This document shows, piece after piece, positions 56,514 through 64,000 of a stretch of DNA of 64,000 bases. The notes below the pieces were generated by a model. That model did no database searches. It was not told the DNA's origin and was given only the letters and a program-made list of their open reading frames with translations. Each line of letters opens with the position of its first letter. Position 1 is the stretch's first letter. Source of the stretch: Sneathiella litorea (GTDB taxonomy: Bacteria > Pseudomonadota > Alphaproteobacteria > Sneathiellales > Sneathiellaceae); contig NZ_WTUW01000002.1 in NCBI RefSeq assembly GCF_009882915.1, positions 1,117,874 to 1,181,873 on the forward strand. Reading direction: 5' to 3'. A program made the position numbers and the translations under genes.

Positions 56514-57184
56514 TGGGCATTGTTGTTCAAGATATAGAGCGGGCAGACACTACGGTTATCGAACGCCTTGCAAAATGTGGCGTCGCCACCGTGCATGAGG
56601 CGCAAGGTCGCAAAGGCCTCCTTGCCTCCTACATGCGGCCGATATATTCCGGCGCATCTATTGCCGCCTCCGCTGTGACGATCTCCGCCCCGCCTGCTGA
56701 CAACTGGATGGTTCATGTCGCGATCGAGCAGGTGAAAAAGGGTGATATTCTGGTTCTGGCCCCGACTTCGCCGTCGGATGCAGGCTATTTTGGTGATCTT
56801 CTTGCCACCTCCATGCAGGCACGCGGCGGGGTCGGATTGATCATCGACGCGGGCGTACGCGATGTGCGCGATCTGACAGCGATGGATTTCCCGGTCTGGT
56901 CCAAGGCAATCTGCGCCGAGGGAACAGTGAAGGAAACTTTGGGCTCGGTTAATATACCCGTTGTCTGCGCCGGAGAACTCGTCAATCCCGGTGATGTAAT
57001 TGTCGCCGATGATGATGGGGTCTGCGTTGTTCGGCGGGAAGAAGCTATGGATGTGGCGGAGAAAGCGGAAGCGCGGATCGCCAATGAGGAGGAAAAGCGC
57101 AAACGTCTTGCCGCCGGTGAGCTCGGCCTCGATATGTACAAAATGCGCGAAAGGCTTGCCGAAAAGGGTCTCAAATATGTCTAG
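56513..57184 (+). CDS. ligK: 4-carboxy-4-hydroxy-2-oxoadipate aldolase
   Basis: Class II pyruvate aldolase splitting 4-carboxy-4-hydroxy-2-oxoadipate into pyruvate and oxaloacetate, the last step of the pathway (LigK, also GalC/ProA). It has 223 residues of the RraA-like fold. Marks are [12 protein letters not shown] near residue 24, [19 protein letters not shown] near 86-104, and [10 protein letters not shown] with the divalent-metal region. It overlaps galB (TGATG) and galD by 8 bases. Confidence 0.93.
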   Translation: MGIVVQDIERADTTVIERLAKCGVATVHEAQGRKGLLASYMRPIYSGASIAASAVTISAPPADNWMVHVAIEQVKKGDILVLAPTSPSDAGYFGDLLATSMQARGGVGLIIDAGVRDVRDLTAMDFPVWSKAICAEGTVKETLGSVNIPVVCAGELVNPGDVIVADDDGVCVVRREEAMDVAEKAEARIANEEEKRKRLAAGELGLDMYKMRERLAEKGLKYV

Positions 57185-58232
57185 CGCCCGATGTATGTGG
57201 ATGCGCGGCGGGACGTCGAAGGGGGGCTATTTTCTGGAAAGCGACTTACCGTCTAACAAATCCGAGCGCGATGCTTTTCTGCTCAGCGTTATGGGTTCCC
57301 CTGATCCACGGCAGATTGATGGCATGGGCGGCGCGGACCCCTTGACCTCCAAAGTCGCGGTCGTTCGCCCGTCAAAGCGGGAGGGGGTCGATGTCGATTA
57401 TCTATTCCTTCAAGTCATTGTCGATCAGCCGATCGTAACAGACGCCCAGAATTGCGGCAATATCCTCGCGGGCGTTGGCCCATTTGCGATTGAACGGGGT
57501 CTTGTTCCAGCCAAAAATGATGAGACAGACGTTACGATCTATATGGAGAATACGGGTCAGACAGCTATTGCCCGTGTGCCGACACCAAACGGCCGAGTAT
57601 CTTATGCCGGAAGCGCAACAATCGATGGCGTGCCGGGCAGTGCCGCACCTATTCCAATTATCTTCACCGAGACGGCGGGCTCAACCTGCGGTGCGCTTCT
57701 ACCAACCGGGAAAGCTTGCGATATAATTGAAGATGTCGAAGTGACGATGATTGATAACGGCATGCCCTCGGTAATCTTGCGCGCCTCGGACATGGGAATT
57801 ACCGGACGCGAGACACGCGAAGAATTGGAATCGAACGAGCCACTAAAAAAGCGGTTGGAAGCTATTCGCCTGAAGGCGGGCCGCTTAATGAACTTGGGAG
57901 ATGTAGCCGAGAAAACCGTGCCAAAGATGTGTATGGTCAGCGTCCCCGTTGTGGGCGGGGCAATCTCCACCCGAACCTTCATACCACATCGCTGCCATGC
58001 CTCTATCGGGGTTTTGGGGGCGGTGACGGTCGCAACAGCGGCGGCGCTGGATGGGTCCCCTGCGAAAGCCCTTTCCAATATCCCGGAGGGCCAGCGAAAG
58101 AAACTCAAAATCGAACATCCTATCGGCGAGACAACCGTCGTTCTTGAAATGGATGAGGCGGGAGCGGTGATGAGCGCGGCCATTTTGCGGACCGCCCGCA
58201 AGCTCTTTGATGGCGTTATTTTCGCCCAGTAA
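57177..58232 (+). CDS. galD: 4-oxalomesaconate tautomerase
   Basis: Converts the enol/keto tautomers of 4-oxalomesaconate so the hydratase can act (GalD/LigU). The family is PrpF-like, a diaminopimelate epimerase fold. The N-terminal [16 protein letters not shown], then [22 protein letters not shown] and [17 protein letters not shown] are clear signatures. The ATG at 57177 gives 351 residues and has AAGGG upstream; the open frame extends back inside ligK, but that part has no matching motifs. Overlap with ligK is 8 bases. Confidence 0.9.
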   Translation: MSSARCMWMRGGTSKGGYFLESDLPSNKSERDAFLLSVMGSPDPRQIDGMGGADPLTSKVAVVRPSKREGVDVDYLFLQVIVDQPIVTDAQNCGNILAGVGPFAIERGLVPAKNDETDVTIYMENTGQTAIARVPTPNGRVSYAGSATIDGVPGSAAPIPIIFTETAGSTCGALLPTGKACDIIEDVEVTMIDNGMPSVILRASDMGITGRETREELESNEPLKKRLEAIRLKAGRLMNLGDVAEKTVPKMCMVSVPVVGGAISTRTFIPHRCHASIGVLGAVTVATAAALDGSPAKALSNIPEGQRKKLKIEHPIGETTVVLEMDEAGAVMSAAILRTARKLFDGVIFAQ

Positions 58233-58242
58233 GGAATAGCAA

Positions 58243-59130
58243 ATGGACCCGGATTACTTACCTTTTCATCCTAACCCGTCGAAGCCTGTGTTCAAGGCAC
58301 CAGCGGGAGCGGTCGATGCCCATTGCCATGTTTTTGGCCCGGCAGACATATTTCCTTACGCGCCGGAGCGGAAATACACCCCTTGTGATGCGCCAAAAGC
58401 AAAGCTGTTTGCACTCCGGGATTATCTCGGGTTTTCACGGAATGTGATTGTCCAGGCCTCCTGCCACGGCCGGAATAACGATGCACTTGTAGATGCGCTC
58501 AAATCCTCAGAAGGGCTTGCACGTGGCGTTGCCGTGGTCAGCCCCGATGTCACAGATGAAGAACTCAGGGAAATGGACACGGCTGGCGTCCGGGCTGTTC
58601 GCTTTAATTTCGTAAAACGGTTGGTGGATGCCACTCCGAAGGACGTATTCCTAAAGATCGCCAAGCGCATCGCAAAGCTCGGCTGGCATATTGTTGTCTA
58701 TTTCGAAGCTCCGGACCTTGAAGAACTTATCCCCTTCTTGAAACAACTTCCGACCACGGTCGTTGTCGATCACATGGGGCGGCCGGATGTCACCAAGGGA
58801 GTCGATCATCCGGAATTTCAGCGTTTCGTAAATCTGCTCGAAGAAAATAAGAATTTCTGGACCAAGGTAAGCTGCCCGGAACGATTGACAGTCGCCAGCC
58901 CACCCTATGAAGATGTCATTCCGTTCGGCAAACATCTAGTGCAAAGATTCCCGGATCGTGTTCTCTGGGGGACGGACTGGCCGCATCCGAATATGAAATC
59001 CCATGTACCGGATGAAGGGGTTTTGGTCGACGTGATTCCCCGAATTGCTGTGACAGAAGAAGCGCAGAAAGAGCTACTCGTGAAGAATCCGATGCGGCTT
59101 TATTGGCCGGAAGAGGAGAGAGGTTCCTGA
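58243..59130 (+). CDS. ligI: 2-pyrone-4,6-dicarboxylate lactonase
   Basis: Hydrolyses 2-pyrone-4,6-dicarboxylate to 4-oxalomesaconate. It is a 295-residue amidohydrolase-superfamily enzyme. DAHCHVFGP near residue 25 holds the metal-site histidines, VIVQASCHGRNN near 67, VVDHMGRPDV near 170 and GTDWPHPNMKSHVPDE near 243 are family stretches. Ten bases separate it from galD, and the ligA gene follows with 14 bases between. Confidence 0.95.
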   Translation: MDPDYLPFHPNPSKPVFKAPAGAVDAHCHVFGPADIFPYAPERKYTPCDAPKAKLFALRDYLGFSRNVIVQASCHGRNNDALVDALKSSEGLARGVAVVSPDVTDEELREMDTAGVRAVRFNFVKRLVDATPKDVFLKIAKRIAKLGWHIVVYFEAPDLEELIPFLKQLPTTVVVDHMGRPDVTKGVDHPEFQRFVNLLEENKNFWTKVSCPERLTVASPPYEDVIPFGKHLVQRFPDRVLWGTDWPHPNMKSHVPDEGVLVDVIPRIAVTEEAQKELLVKNPMRLYWPEEERGS

Positions 59131-59144
59131 AGGGAGGAAACCCA

Positions 59145-59510
59145 ATGCAAAGTTTGAAAGGAAAGAAGCCCATTCCGGGAACGATCGTCTTCGACGGCAC
59201 TCAGGCCGTCAAAGGGTACCCGCTTAACAAGATGTGCTTTTCTTTTAACAAGGCCGAAAACCGCGACGCCTTCAAGGCGGATGAGGATGCCTATTGCGCG
59301 AAATACGGCCTGACTGATGAGCAGCGCGACGCCGTTAAAAAACGCGACGTGCTCGCCCTTTTGAACCTTGGTGGCAATATATATTATCTCGCAAAATTGA
59401 CCGGAATGTTTGGCCTGAATATGCAGGACATCGGCGCGCAGCAAGCGGGCATCAGCCTTAAGGAATTCAAGGCAAAGCTTTTTGCCGCAGGAGAGACAAA
59501 GAATGGCTAA
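59145..59510 (+). CDS. ligA: Protocatechuate 4,5-dioxygenase alpha subunit
   Basis: Small non-catalytic subunit of the extradiol dioxygenase. It has 121 residues from the ATG at 59145 (AGGGAGG 8 bases upstream), against an upstream TTG extension of 14 residues lying inside ligI. Family marks include IPGTIVFDG, GYPLNKMCFSFNKAENR and the C-terminal LGGNIYYLAKLTGMFGLNMQD. It overlaps ligB by 8 bases, ensuring equal amounts of the two subunits. Confidence 0.94.
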   Translation: MQSLKGKKPIPGTIVFDGTQAVKGYPLNKMCFSFNKAENRDAFKADEDAYCAKYGLTDEQRDAVKKRDVLALLNLGGNIYYLAKLTGMFGLNMQDIGAQQAGISLKEFKAKLFAAGETKNG

Positions 59511-60351
59511 GTTGATAGGGGGTGTCGGCAGTTCCCACGTTCCGGCAATTGGCAACGCATTAGAACAGGGCCTGCAATCCGATCCTTATTGGAAACCATT
59601 TTTTGAGGGATACAAGCCTGTCTGGAAATGGATGGAAGATAAAAAGCCGGATGTCGCCATCCTCGTTTACAATGACCATGGCCTAAATTTCTTCTTAGAT
59701 GCCATGCCGACGTTCGCGATCGGTGCGGCCACGGAGTACCAGAATGCGGATGAAGGCTGGGGTCTGAAACCCCTCGATCCGTTTAAGGGGAACCCGGAAT
59801 TTTCATGGTATCTGATTGACAGTCTCGTGGAGGATGAGTTCGACATCACCATGTGTCAGGAGATGCTCGTCGATCATGGCTTTACCGTACCCATGTCGCT
59901 GATGTGGCCAAAGCAGGAACTTCGCAATCAGGTCAAAGTCATCCCTGTCTGTGTGAATGTGGTGCAGTACCCTTTCCCCTCGGCTCGGCGCTGCCTCAAA
60001 CTCGGGGAGGCAATCGGCAAGGCCGTTGCCTCCTATGAAGAGGATCTGAATGTCGTCATTCTCGGCACAGGCGGCCTATCCCACCAACTTGATGGGGAGC
60101 GCGCAGGCCATACCAACCGGGCATTCGATACGGAATTCCTTGATAAACTGAAAGACGAGCCGGAATGGCTGCTCAAATACTCAAACTATGAACTTGCGGA
60201 GATTGTCGGGCCGCAAGGTGTCGAGATGATTATGTGGCTGATCATGCGCGGCGCGCTCGGCGATAATATTCGAGAACTTTCCCGTAACTATCATATCCCG
60301 ATTTCCAACACAGCCGCAGGCGTTATCCTGTTCGAAAATGAAGCCGTCTAA
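59503..60351 (+). CDS. ligB: Protocatechuate 4,5-dioxygenase beta subunit
   Basis: Catalytic Fe(II) subunit that cleaves the 4,5 bond of protocatechuate. It has 282 residues from the ATG at 59503. Iron ligands are expected at His12 (GGVGSSHVPAIG) and His59 (VYNDHGLNFF), with the C-terminal glutamate near 240 (GPQGVEMIMWLIMRGAL); LGTGGLSHQLDGER holds a further active-site histidine. GCAGGAG precedes the start. It closes the lig/gal unit; LigC for the next step is on the opposite strand. Confidence 0.95.
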   Translation: MAKLIGGVGSSHVPAIGNALEQGLQSDPYWKPFFEGYKPVWKWMEDKKPDVAILVYNDHGLNFFLDAMPTFAIGAATEYQNADEGWGLKPLDPFKGNPEFSWYLIDSLVEDEFDITMCQEMLVDHGFTVPMSLMWPKQELRNQVKVIPVCVNVVQYPFPSARRCLKLGEAIGKAVASYEEDLNVVILGTGGLSHQLDGERAGHTNRAFDTEFLDKLKDEPEWLLKYSNYELAEIVGPQGVEMIMWLIMRGALGDNIRELSRNYHIPISNTAAGVILFENEAV

Positions 60352-60443
60352 GGCAGGTATTAAAACAGGCTGGCGTATCCTGTCCCCTCATGCCAATATT
60401 CTGCATCAGAGAATTAGCGACTATGTAACGGATTAATAACAAG

Positions 60444-61937
60444 ATGACAGGATATATCCTCGCCATTGATCAGGGCACGACGTCAAGCCGGGCCATCCTT
60501 TTCGACAAAGACTATCGACCCGTTGCCGTCGGGCAGCAGGAGTTCACGCAGCATTTCCCGGCATCCGGCTGGGTAGAACATGATCCGGAGGAAATCTGGA
60601 CCACGACCGTCGCGACAGCAAAAGAGGCCTTGTCGAAAGCAGGCGCGACGATCGGCGAAATCGCCGGCATCGGCATCACGAATCAACGGGAAACGACCGT
60701 CATCTGGGACCGGGAGACCGGCAGGGCAATTCACAATGCGATTGTCTGGCAGGACCGCCGGACGGCGGGTTTCTGCGGCAATCTGAAACAACAAGGCCTT
60801 GAGCAGAAATTCTCTGAGAAAACCGGCCTTTTGCTTGACCCCTATTTCTCCGGCACAAAGATCGCCTGGCTGCTGGATAATGTCGCGGGCGCAAGAGAGG
60901 CCGCGGAAAAAGGCAAACTTGCCTTTGGCACGATAGATAGTTTCCTTCTTTGGCGGCTGACTGGCGGAAAGGTTCACGCGACCGACGCAACCAATGCCAG
61001 CCGGACCTTAATCTATGATATCCATCAATGCGACTGGTCAGACGAACTTCTGGATATCCTTAATATTCCAAAATCCTTGCTGCCTGAGGTACGTGATTGC
61101 GCCGCTGATTATGGAATGCTGGATCCGGATATTCTCGGCGGCACCACCAAAATCGCCGCCATCGCAGGGGATCAGCAGGCGGCGACTGTCGGTCAGGCCT
61201 GTTTCAAGCCGGGCATGATGAAATCCACCTATGGCACGGGTTGCTTTGCCCTTTTAAATACAGGCGAAGTACCGGTCAAATCGAAGAACAAGCTCCTGAC
61301 AACTATCGCCTATCAACTGAGTGGCAAGCCAACTTACGCATTGGAAGGCTCCATCTTCGTGGCGGGGGCGGCCGTTCAATGGCTCCGGGACGGTCTTGGC
61401 ATTATCGAGCATGCCGCCCAATCCGGCGAACTGGCGGAGCGCGCAGACCCGGGACAGGGTGTGATCATGGTTCCAGCATTTGTCGGGATCGGCGCGCCCT
61501 ACTGGGATGCGGATTGCCGCGGTGCCATCTTCGGGTTAACCCGCGCCGCAGGACCAAAGGAATTTGCCCGCGCCGCACTGGAGAGTGTCTGTTTTCAGAC
61601 ACGCGACCTTCTAACCGCCATGCATAATGATTTCACGGACAATCACGAAACGGTTCTCCGGGTCGATGGTGGCATGGTTGCCTCCGAATGGACTATGCAG
61701 CGTCTCGCCGATATTCTGGGCGCTCCGGTCGACCGACCTGTATCTGCCGAAACGACAGCCCTTGGCGCCGCCTATCTTGCCGGCCTGCAAACGGATTTCT
61801 ATCCTTCCATCGATGAATTTTCAGAAAGCTGGCTGCGTGACAAACGGTTCACCCCCACCATCGCCGAAGCGGAGCGAGATACTGCCTATGCCAAATGGCA
61901 GGATGCCGTAAGGCGCACCCTGACAAGCTATCCATAA
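60444..61937 (+). CDS. glpK: Glycerol kinase
   Basis: Phosphorylates glycerol to glycerol-3-phosphate. It has 497 residues of the FGGY family. The N-terminal [38 protein letters not shown] near residue 103 and [12 protein letters not shown] near 266 are glycerol-kinase-specific. No glpF, glpD or glpR is nearby, so it stands apart from the usual glycerol regulon. It follows ligB by about 90 bases and is 16 bases from the next gene, with which it seems co-transcribed. Confidence 0.96.
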   Translation: MTGYILAIDQGTTSSRAILFDKDYRPVAVGQQEFTQHFPASGWVEHDPEEIWTTTVATAKEALSKAGATIGEIAGIGITNQRETTVIWDRETGRAIHNAIVWQDRRTAGFCGNLKQQGLEQKFSEKTGLLLDPYFSGTKIAWLLDNVAGAREAAEKGKLAFGTIDSFLLWRLTGGKVHATDATNASRTLIYDIHQCDWSDELLDILNIPKSLLPEVRDCAADYGMLDPDILGGTTKIAAIAGDQQAATVGQACFKPGMMKSTYGTGCFALLNTGEVPVKSKNKLLTTIAYQLSGKPTYALEGSIFVAGAAVQWLRDGLGIIEHAAQSGELAERADPGQGVIMVPAFVGIGAPYWDADCRGAIFGLTRAAGPKEFARAALESVCFQTRDLLTAMHNDFTDNHETVLRVDGGMVASEWTMQRLADILGAPVDRPVSAETTALGAAYLAGLQTDFYPSIDEFSESWLRDKRFTPTIAEAERDTAYAKWQDAVRRTLTSYP

Positions 61938-61953
61938 AAGAAAGCCAAACATC

Positions 61954-62553
61954 ATGTCGACAATTGAATATTATTACGCAGGCTATTCCGCTTATGCCTA
62001 TTTGGGTCATGCCGAGCTCATGCGGATTGCAAAAGCCGCCGGGCGGGAAATCGATCATCGGCCGTTTGATTTGCGGAAACTAGTTGAGGCCACAGGTGCA
62101 CCCGCCTTTGGAAATCGATCGCAGGCTCATACGGATTATTTCTTTGGCCGGGAGATCATTCGCTGGGCAGAATACAGAAATATCCCGGTATTGAGCCATA
62201 CGCCTACCTATCACCATCATGATATAACCCTATCAAATTGCATGCTCATCGCCGGGCTGGTTCAGGGTCTGAATATCGACCGGCTTTCACATGAAATGCT
62301 ACGCGCGCATTGGGTTGAGGATTTTGATCTGGATAAAGCCGACGACCTCACGACAATCGGAGAGCGAGCGGGAATTGACCCTGCGCCCTTATTGGAAACT
62401 GCAGCATCGGAAGAGGTGCGAAAAATTTATGCCCGTAATACTGAGGAAGCAATTACGCGACATCTCTTTGGTTCCCCCACCTATTTTATCGATGATGATA
62501 TGTTCTATGGGCAGGACCACCTTGAAATGATGGCCCACACCCTGGGTGTCTAG
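61954..62553 (+). CDS. 2-hydroxychromene-2-carboxylate isomerase-like DsbA-family protein
   Basis: A 199-residue thioredoxin/GST-kappa-fold protein. The N-terminal EYYYAGYSAYAYLGH replaces the CxxC of DsbA with a serine/tyrosine-type motif, as in hydroxychromene-carboxylate isomerases (NahD type). The C-terminal GSPTYFIDDDMFYGQDHLEMM is characteristic. Such enzymes use glutathione in aromatic-ring degradation, which fits the adjacent protocatechuate genes only loosely. It follows glpK closely and overlaps the convergent tupA end by 4 bases. Exact substrate unknown. Confidence 0.82.
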   Translation: MSTIEYYYAGYSAYAYLGHAELMRIAKAAGREIDHRPFDLRKLVEATGAPAFGNRSQAHTDYFFGREIIRWAEYRNIPVLSHTPTYHHHDITLSNCMLIAGLVQGLNIDRLSHEMLRAHWVEDFDLDKADDLTTIGERAGIDPAPLLETAASEEVRKIYARNTEEAITRHLFGSPTYFIDDDMFYGQDHLEMMAHTLGV

Positions 62554-63377
62554 CTATCACTATCCAGCACACCGGCATTTGGCGTAAAGAGCTGCTCCCC
62601 GGCGATTTCGTAATCGCCGATCAATTTCTGTGCTTTGGGGCTGACCAGCCATTTTTCAAGTTTTGCTGTCAGGTCCTTTTTGACATGTGGATGTTTCTCC
62701 GGGTTGACCGGCAGATAGGCATATTGATTGAAAAGAACCGGATCGCCTGAGAACAAAAGCGCAAGGTCTCCCTTGTTCTTGAAGTTGAGCCAGCTCGCCC
62801 GGTCTGCAAAGACATAGCCATTCATTCCGCTTGCCGTGTTGAGTGTCGTCCCCATGCCGGACCCGCTCGCGCGGTACCAGTTTCCCTCGAAGTTTTCCGG
62901 ATCCAGTCCTGAATTTTTCCAGAGCGCCAGTTCCTTGCGATGCGTACCGCTGTCATCCCCCCGGCTGACAAAAACAGATTTTGTCTTCGCAATCGCCGTC
63001 AGCGCATCTGCTGCTGTTTTGGCATTGGCAATGCCTGCTTCATCGGATTTCGGTCCAATCAGGACAAAATCATTATACATGATTTCCCGCCGGTGAGTGC
63101 CATATCCCGTTTCGACAAACTCTTCCTCCGCCTTGCGTGAATGAACGAGTATCGCATCCACATCCCCTGCACGGCCAAGCTTGAGCGCCTGCCCTGTTCC
63201 GACAACAAGAAGATATACGTCAATGCCGGTATCTTTCTTGATTTCCGGGATCAGGATGTCAGAAAGGCCGGAATTGTGGAAGGATGTCGTCACCGCCATT
63301 TTCATATCCTCGGCGACCGCATTAATAGCTGTCATCGCCAACAAAGCACAGGCAGCGATTATTGATCGAATTTTCAT
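62550..63377 (-). CDS. tupA: Tungstate/molybdate-type ABC transporter substrate-binding protein (TupA-like)
   Basis: Periplasmic oxyanion-binding protein of 275 residues with a signal peptide of about 22 residues (IIAACALLAMTAINAVAED). The family marks NSGLSDILIPEI, VGTGQALKLGRAGDVDAILVH and MYNDFVLIGP are clear and match TupA better than ModA. The usual TTTS start of the binding site reads VTTSFHNSGL here. It shares ATGA with the upstream ATPase gene. Tungstate is the expected ligand, but molybdate cannot be excluded by eye. Confidence 0.88.
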   Translation of the reverse strand: MKIRSIIAACALLAMTAINAVAEDMKMAVTTSFHNSGLSDILIPEIKKDTGIDVYLLVVGTGQALKLGRAGDVDAILVHSRKAEEEFVETGYGTHRREIMYNDFVLIGPKSDEAGIANAKTAADALTAIAKTKSVFVSRGDDSGTHRKELALWKNSGLDPENFEGNWYRASGSGMGTTLNTASGMNGYVFADRASWLNFKNKGDLALLFSGDPVLFNQYAYLPVNPEKHPHVKKDLTAKLEKWLVSPKAQKLIGDYEIAGEQLFTPNAGVLDSDS

Positions 63378-64000
63378 AGTAACAGGTCCCCTCTTATAAA
63401 TTTATTTGCTTCCTCTGTTTTCGGTTCATCAAAGAAGTCTTCCGTGGATGCGCGCTCATGTATTCTTCCCCTATGCATGAACAGGATATCATCGGCGAGA
63501 CGCCTCGCCTGACCAAAATCATGGGTTGCCATAATGATGCGCGTTCCCTTGTCCCTTGCGGATAGGATCAGTCTTTCAATTTCCAAAGTCGAGGCTCCGT
63601 CCAGATTTGCCGTGGGCTCATCGAGGAACAGGACCTCCGGCTTAGTTATCAGCGCCCGTGCCATGGCGAGCTTCTGCTTTTCTCCACCGGAAAGCACATG
63701 TGCATCGTACCGCCCTACGTCGCCAAGACCAATTTCATCTATCCATTTTTCCGCCTCGGCCCGGGCCATTTTCCTGGCAACCCCGCGAACAATTAGGGGA
63801 TAGGCAATGTTCTCGACACCTGAGCGGCGCAAAACGACAGGTGATTGAAAGACAAAAGATTGGCGGCTGAAAACCTCATTCTTCCTTGCGGACCATTTGA
63901 CGGCACCGCTATTCGCCCGCTCTAATCCGTGAAGCAACCGAAGTAACGTCGTCTTTCCCGCACCATTGGGTCCAATAAGAATACTGCAGCCCGTCCCTCC
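63374..64000 (-). CDS. tupC: Tungstate-type ABC transporter ATPase, truncated at the right window edge
   Basis: Partial ABC ATPase, 208 codons visible and open to position 64000. Translating the right edge gives the Walker A GPNGAGKTTLL, followed by LSGGEKQKLAMARAL, FLDEPTANLDG and the H-loop ATHDF. The short N-terminal region and probably the permease gene lie beyond the window. It is upstream of tupA in the transcript and shares ATGA with it. ATPases of this group carry tungstate or molybdate; TupC is chosen because of TupA. Confidence 0.85.
   Translation of the reverse strand, partial: GGTGCSILIGPNGAGKTTLLRLLHGLERANSGAVKWSARKNEVFSRQSFVFQSPVVLRRSGVENIAYPLIVRGVARKMARAEAEKWIDEIGLGDVGRYDAHVLSGGEKQKLAMARALITKPEVLFLDEPTANLDGASTLEIERLILSARDKGTRIIMATHDFGQARRLADDILFMHRGRIHERASTEDFFDEPKTEEANKFIRGDLLL

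Noticed and set aside
57602-58201. A 199-codon minus-strand frame in galD
   Set aside because: Antisense shadow within a gene showing all PrpF-family signatures.

Overview
The window reads as a gene-dense chromosomal segment of an alphaproteobacterium. Base composition is moderate (around 50% GC by eye). Family content supports the assignment: an apparent CbiG-CobJ fusion with CbiD and CobP-type enzymes, a PuuD urate oxidase, a short-chain acyl-CoA regulator (ScfR family), an OlsB-like acyltransferase, and a protocatechuate 4,5-cleavage cluster. A Sneathiella- or Rhodospirillales-like organism is plausible, but the genus cannot be fixed from the sequence. There are no rRNA or tRNA genes, insertion sequences, phage genes or CRISPR arrays that I can see. 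No gene-free stretch exceeds 300 bases.

Layout. (1) 1-6978: cobalamin synthesis in three blocks, (cbiG)cobJ-cobM (+), cbiD-cobK (-) and cobA-cobB-cobU-cobS (+). (2) 6993-12440: helicase hrpB coupled to an RND/MMPL exporter, then a GNAT acetyltransferase. (3) 12435-29877: a purine-degradation island. A minus-strand operon (gntR-puuE-uraD-alc-allA) diverges from uraH-xdhA-xdhB-xdhC, a four-gene BMP-type nucleoside/purine ABC importer, an adenine-deaminase-type enzyme, a NifS-like cysteine desulfurase and puuD. Together they would carry adenine to hypoxanthine, xanthine, urate, allantoin, allantoate, ureidoglycolate and glyoxylate. (4) 29874-34861: an OlsB-like acyltransferase, a three-gene dehydrogenase/FAH-hydrolase/serine-hydrolase operon, and a TauE/SafE permease. 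(5) 34868-47527: a transporter-domain histidine kinase with a small CbrX-like protein and a lone receiver protein, acetyl-CoA synthetase, a Liv-type ABC importer and a divergent ScfR regulator. This looks like a module for acetate or short-chain acid metabolism. (6) 47541-50876: a small exported protein of unknown function and a large VWA/RTX adhesin. (7) 51137-60351: the protocatechuate 4,5-cleavage pathway. MFS, ligC, a dehydrogenase of unknown role and a double-HTH LysR regulator are on the minus strand. galB-galC-galD-ligI-ligA-ligB are on the plus strand. (8) 60444-64000: glycerol kinase with a hydroxychromene-carboxylate-isomerase-like protein, and part of a tungstate-type ABC importer that runs off the right edge.

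Genes within each block are tightly packed, many with 4-11 base start/stop overlaps, which implies polycistronic, translationally coupled units. The observations I rate highest are the NifS-like enzyme inside a xanthine dehydrogenase island, the acs-linked transporter-kinase with a lone receiver, the triple TTGTAAATT repeat upstream of the ScfR gene, and the LysR-type regulator with two DNA-binding domains beside palindromic candidate operators. All functions are inferred from sequence motifs and gene context. No database search was run.
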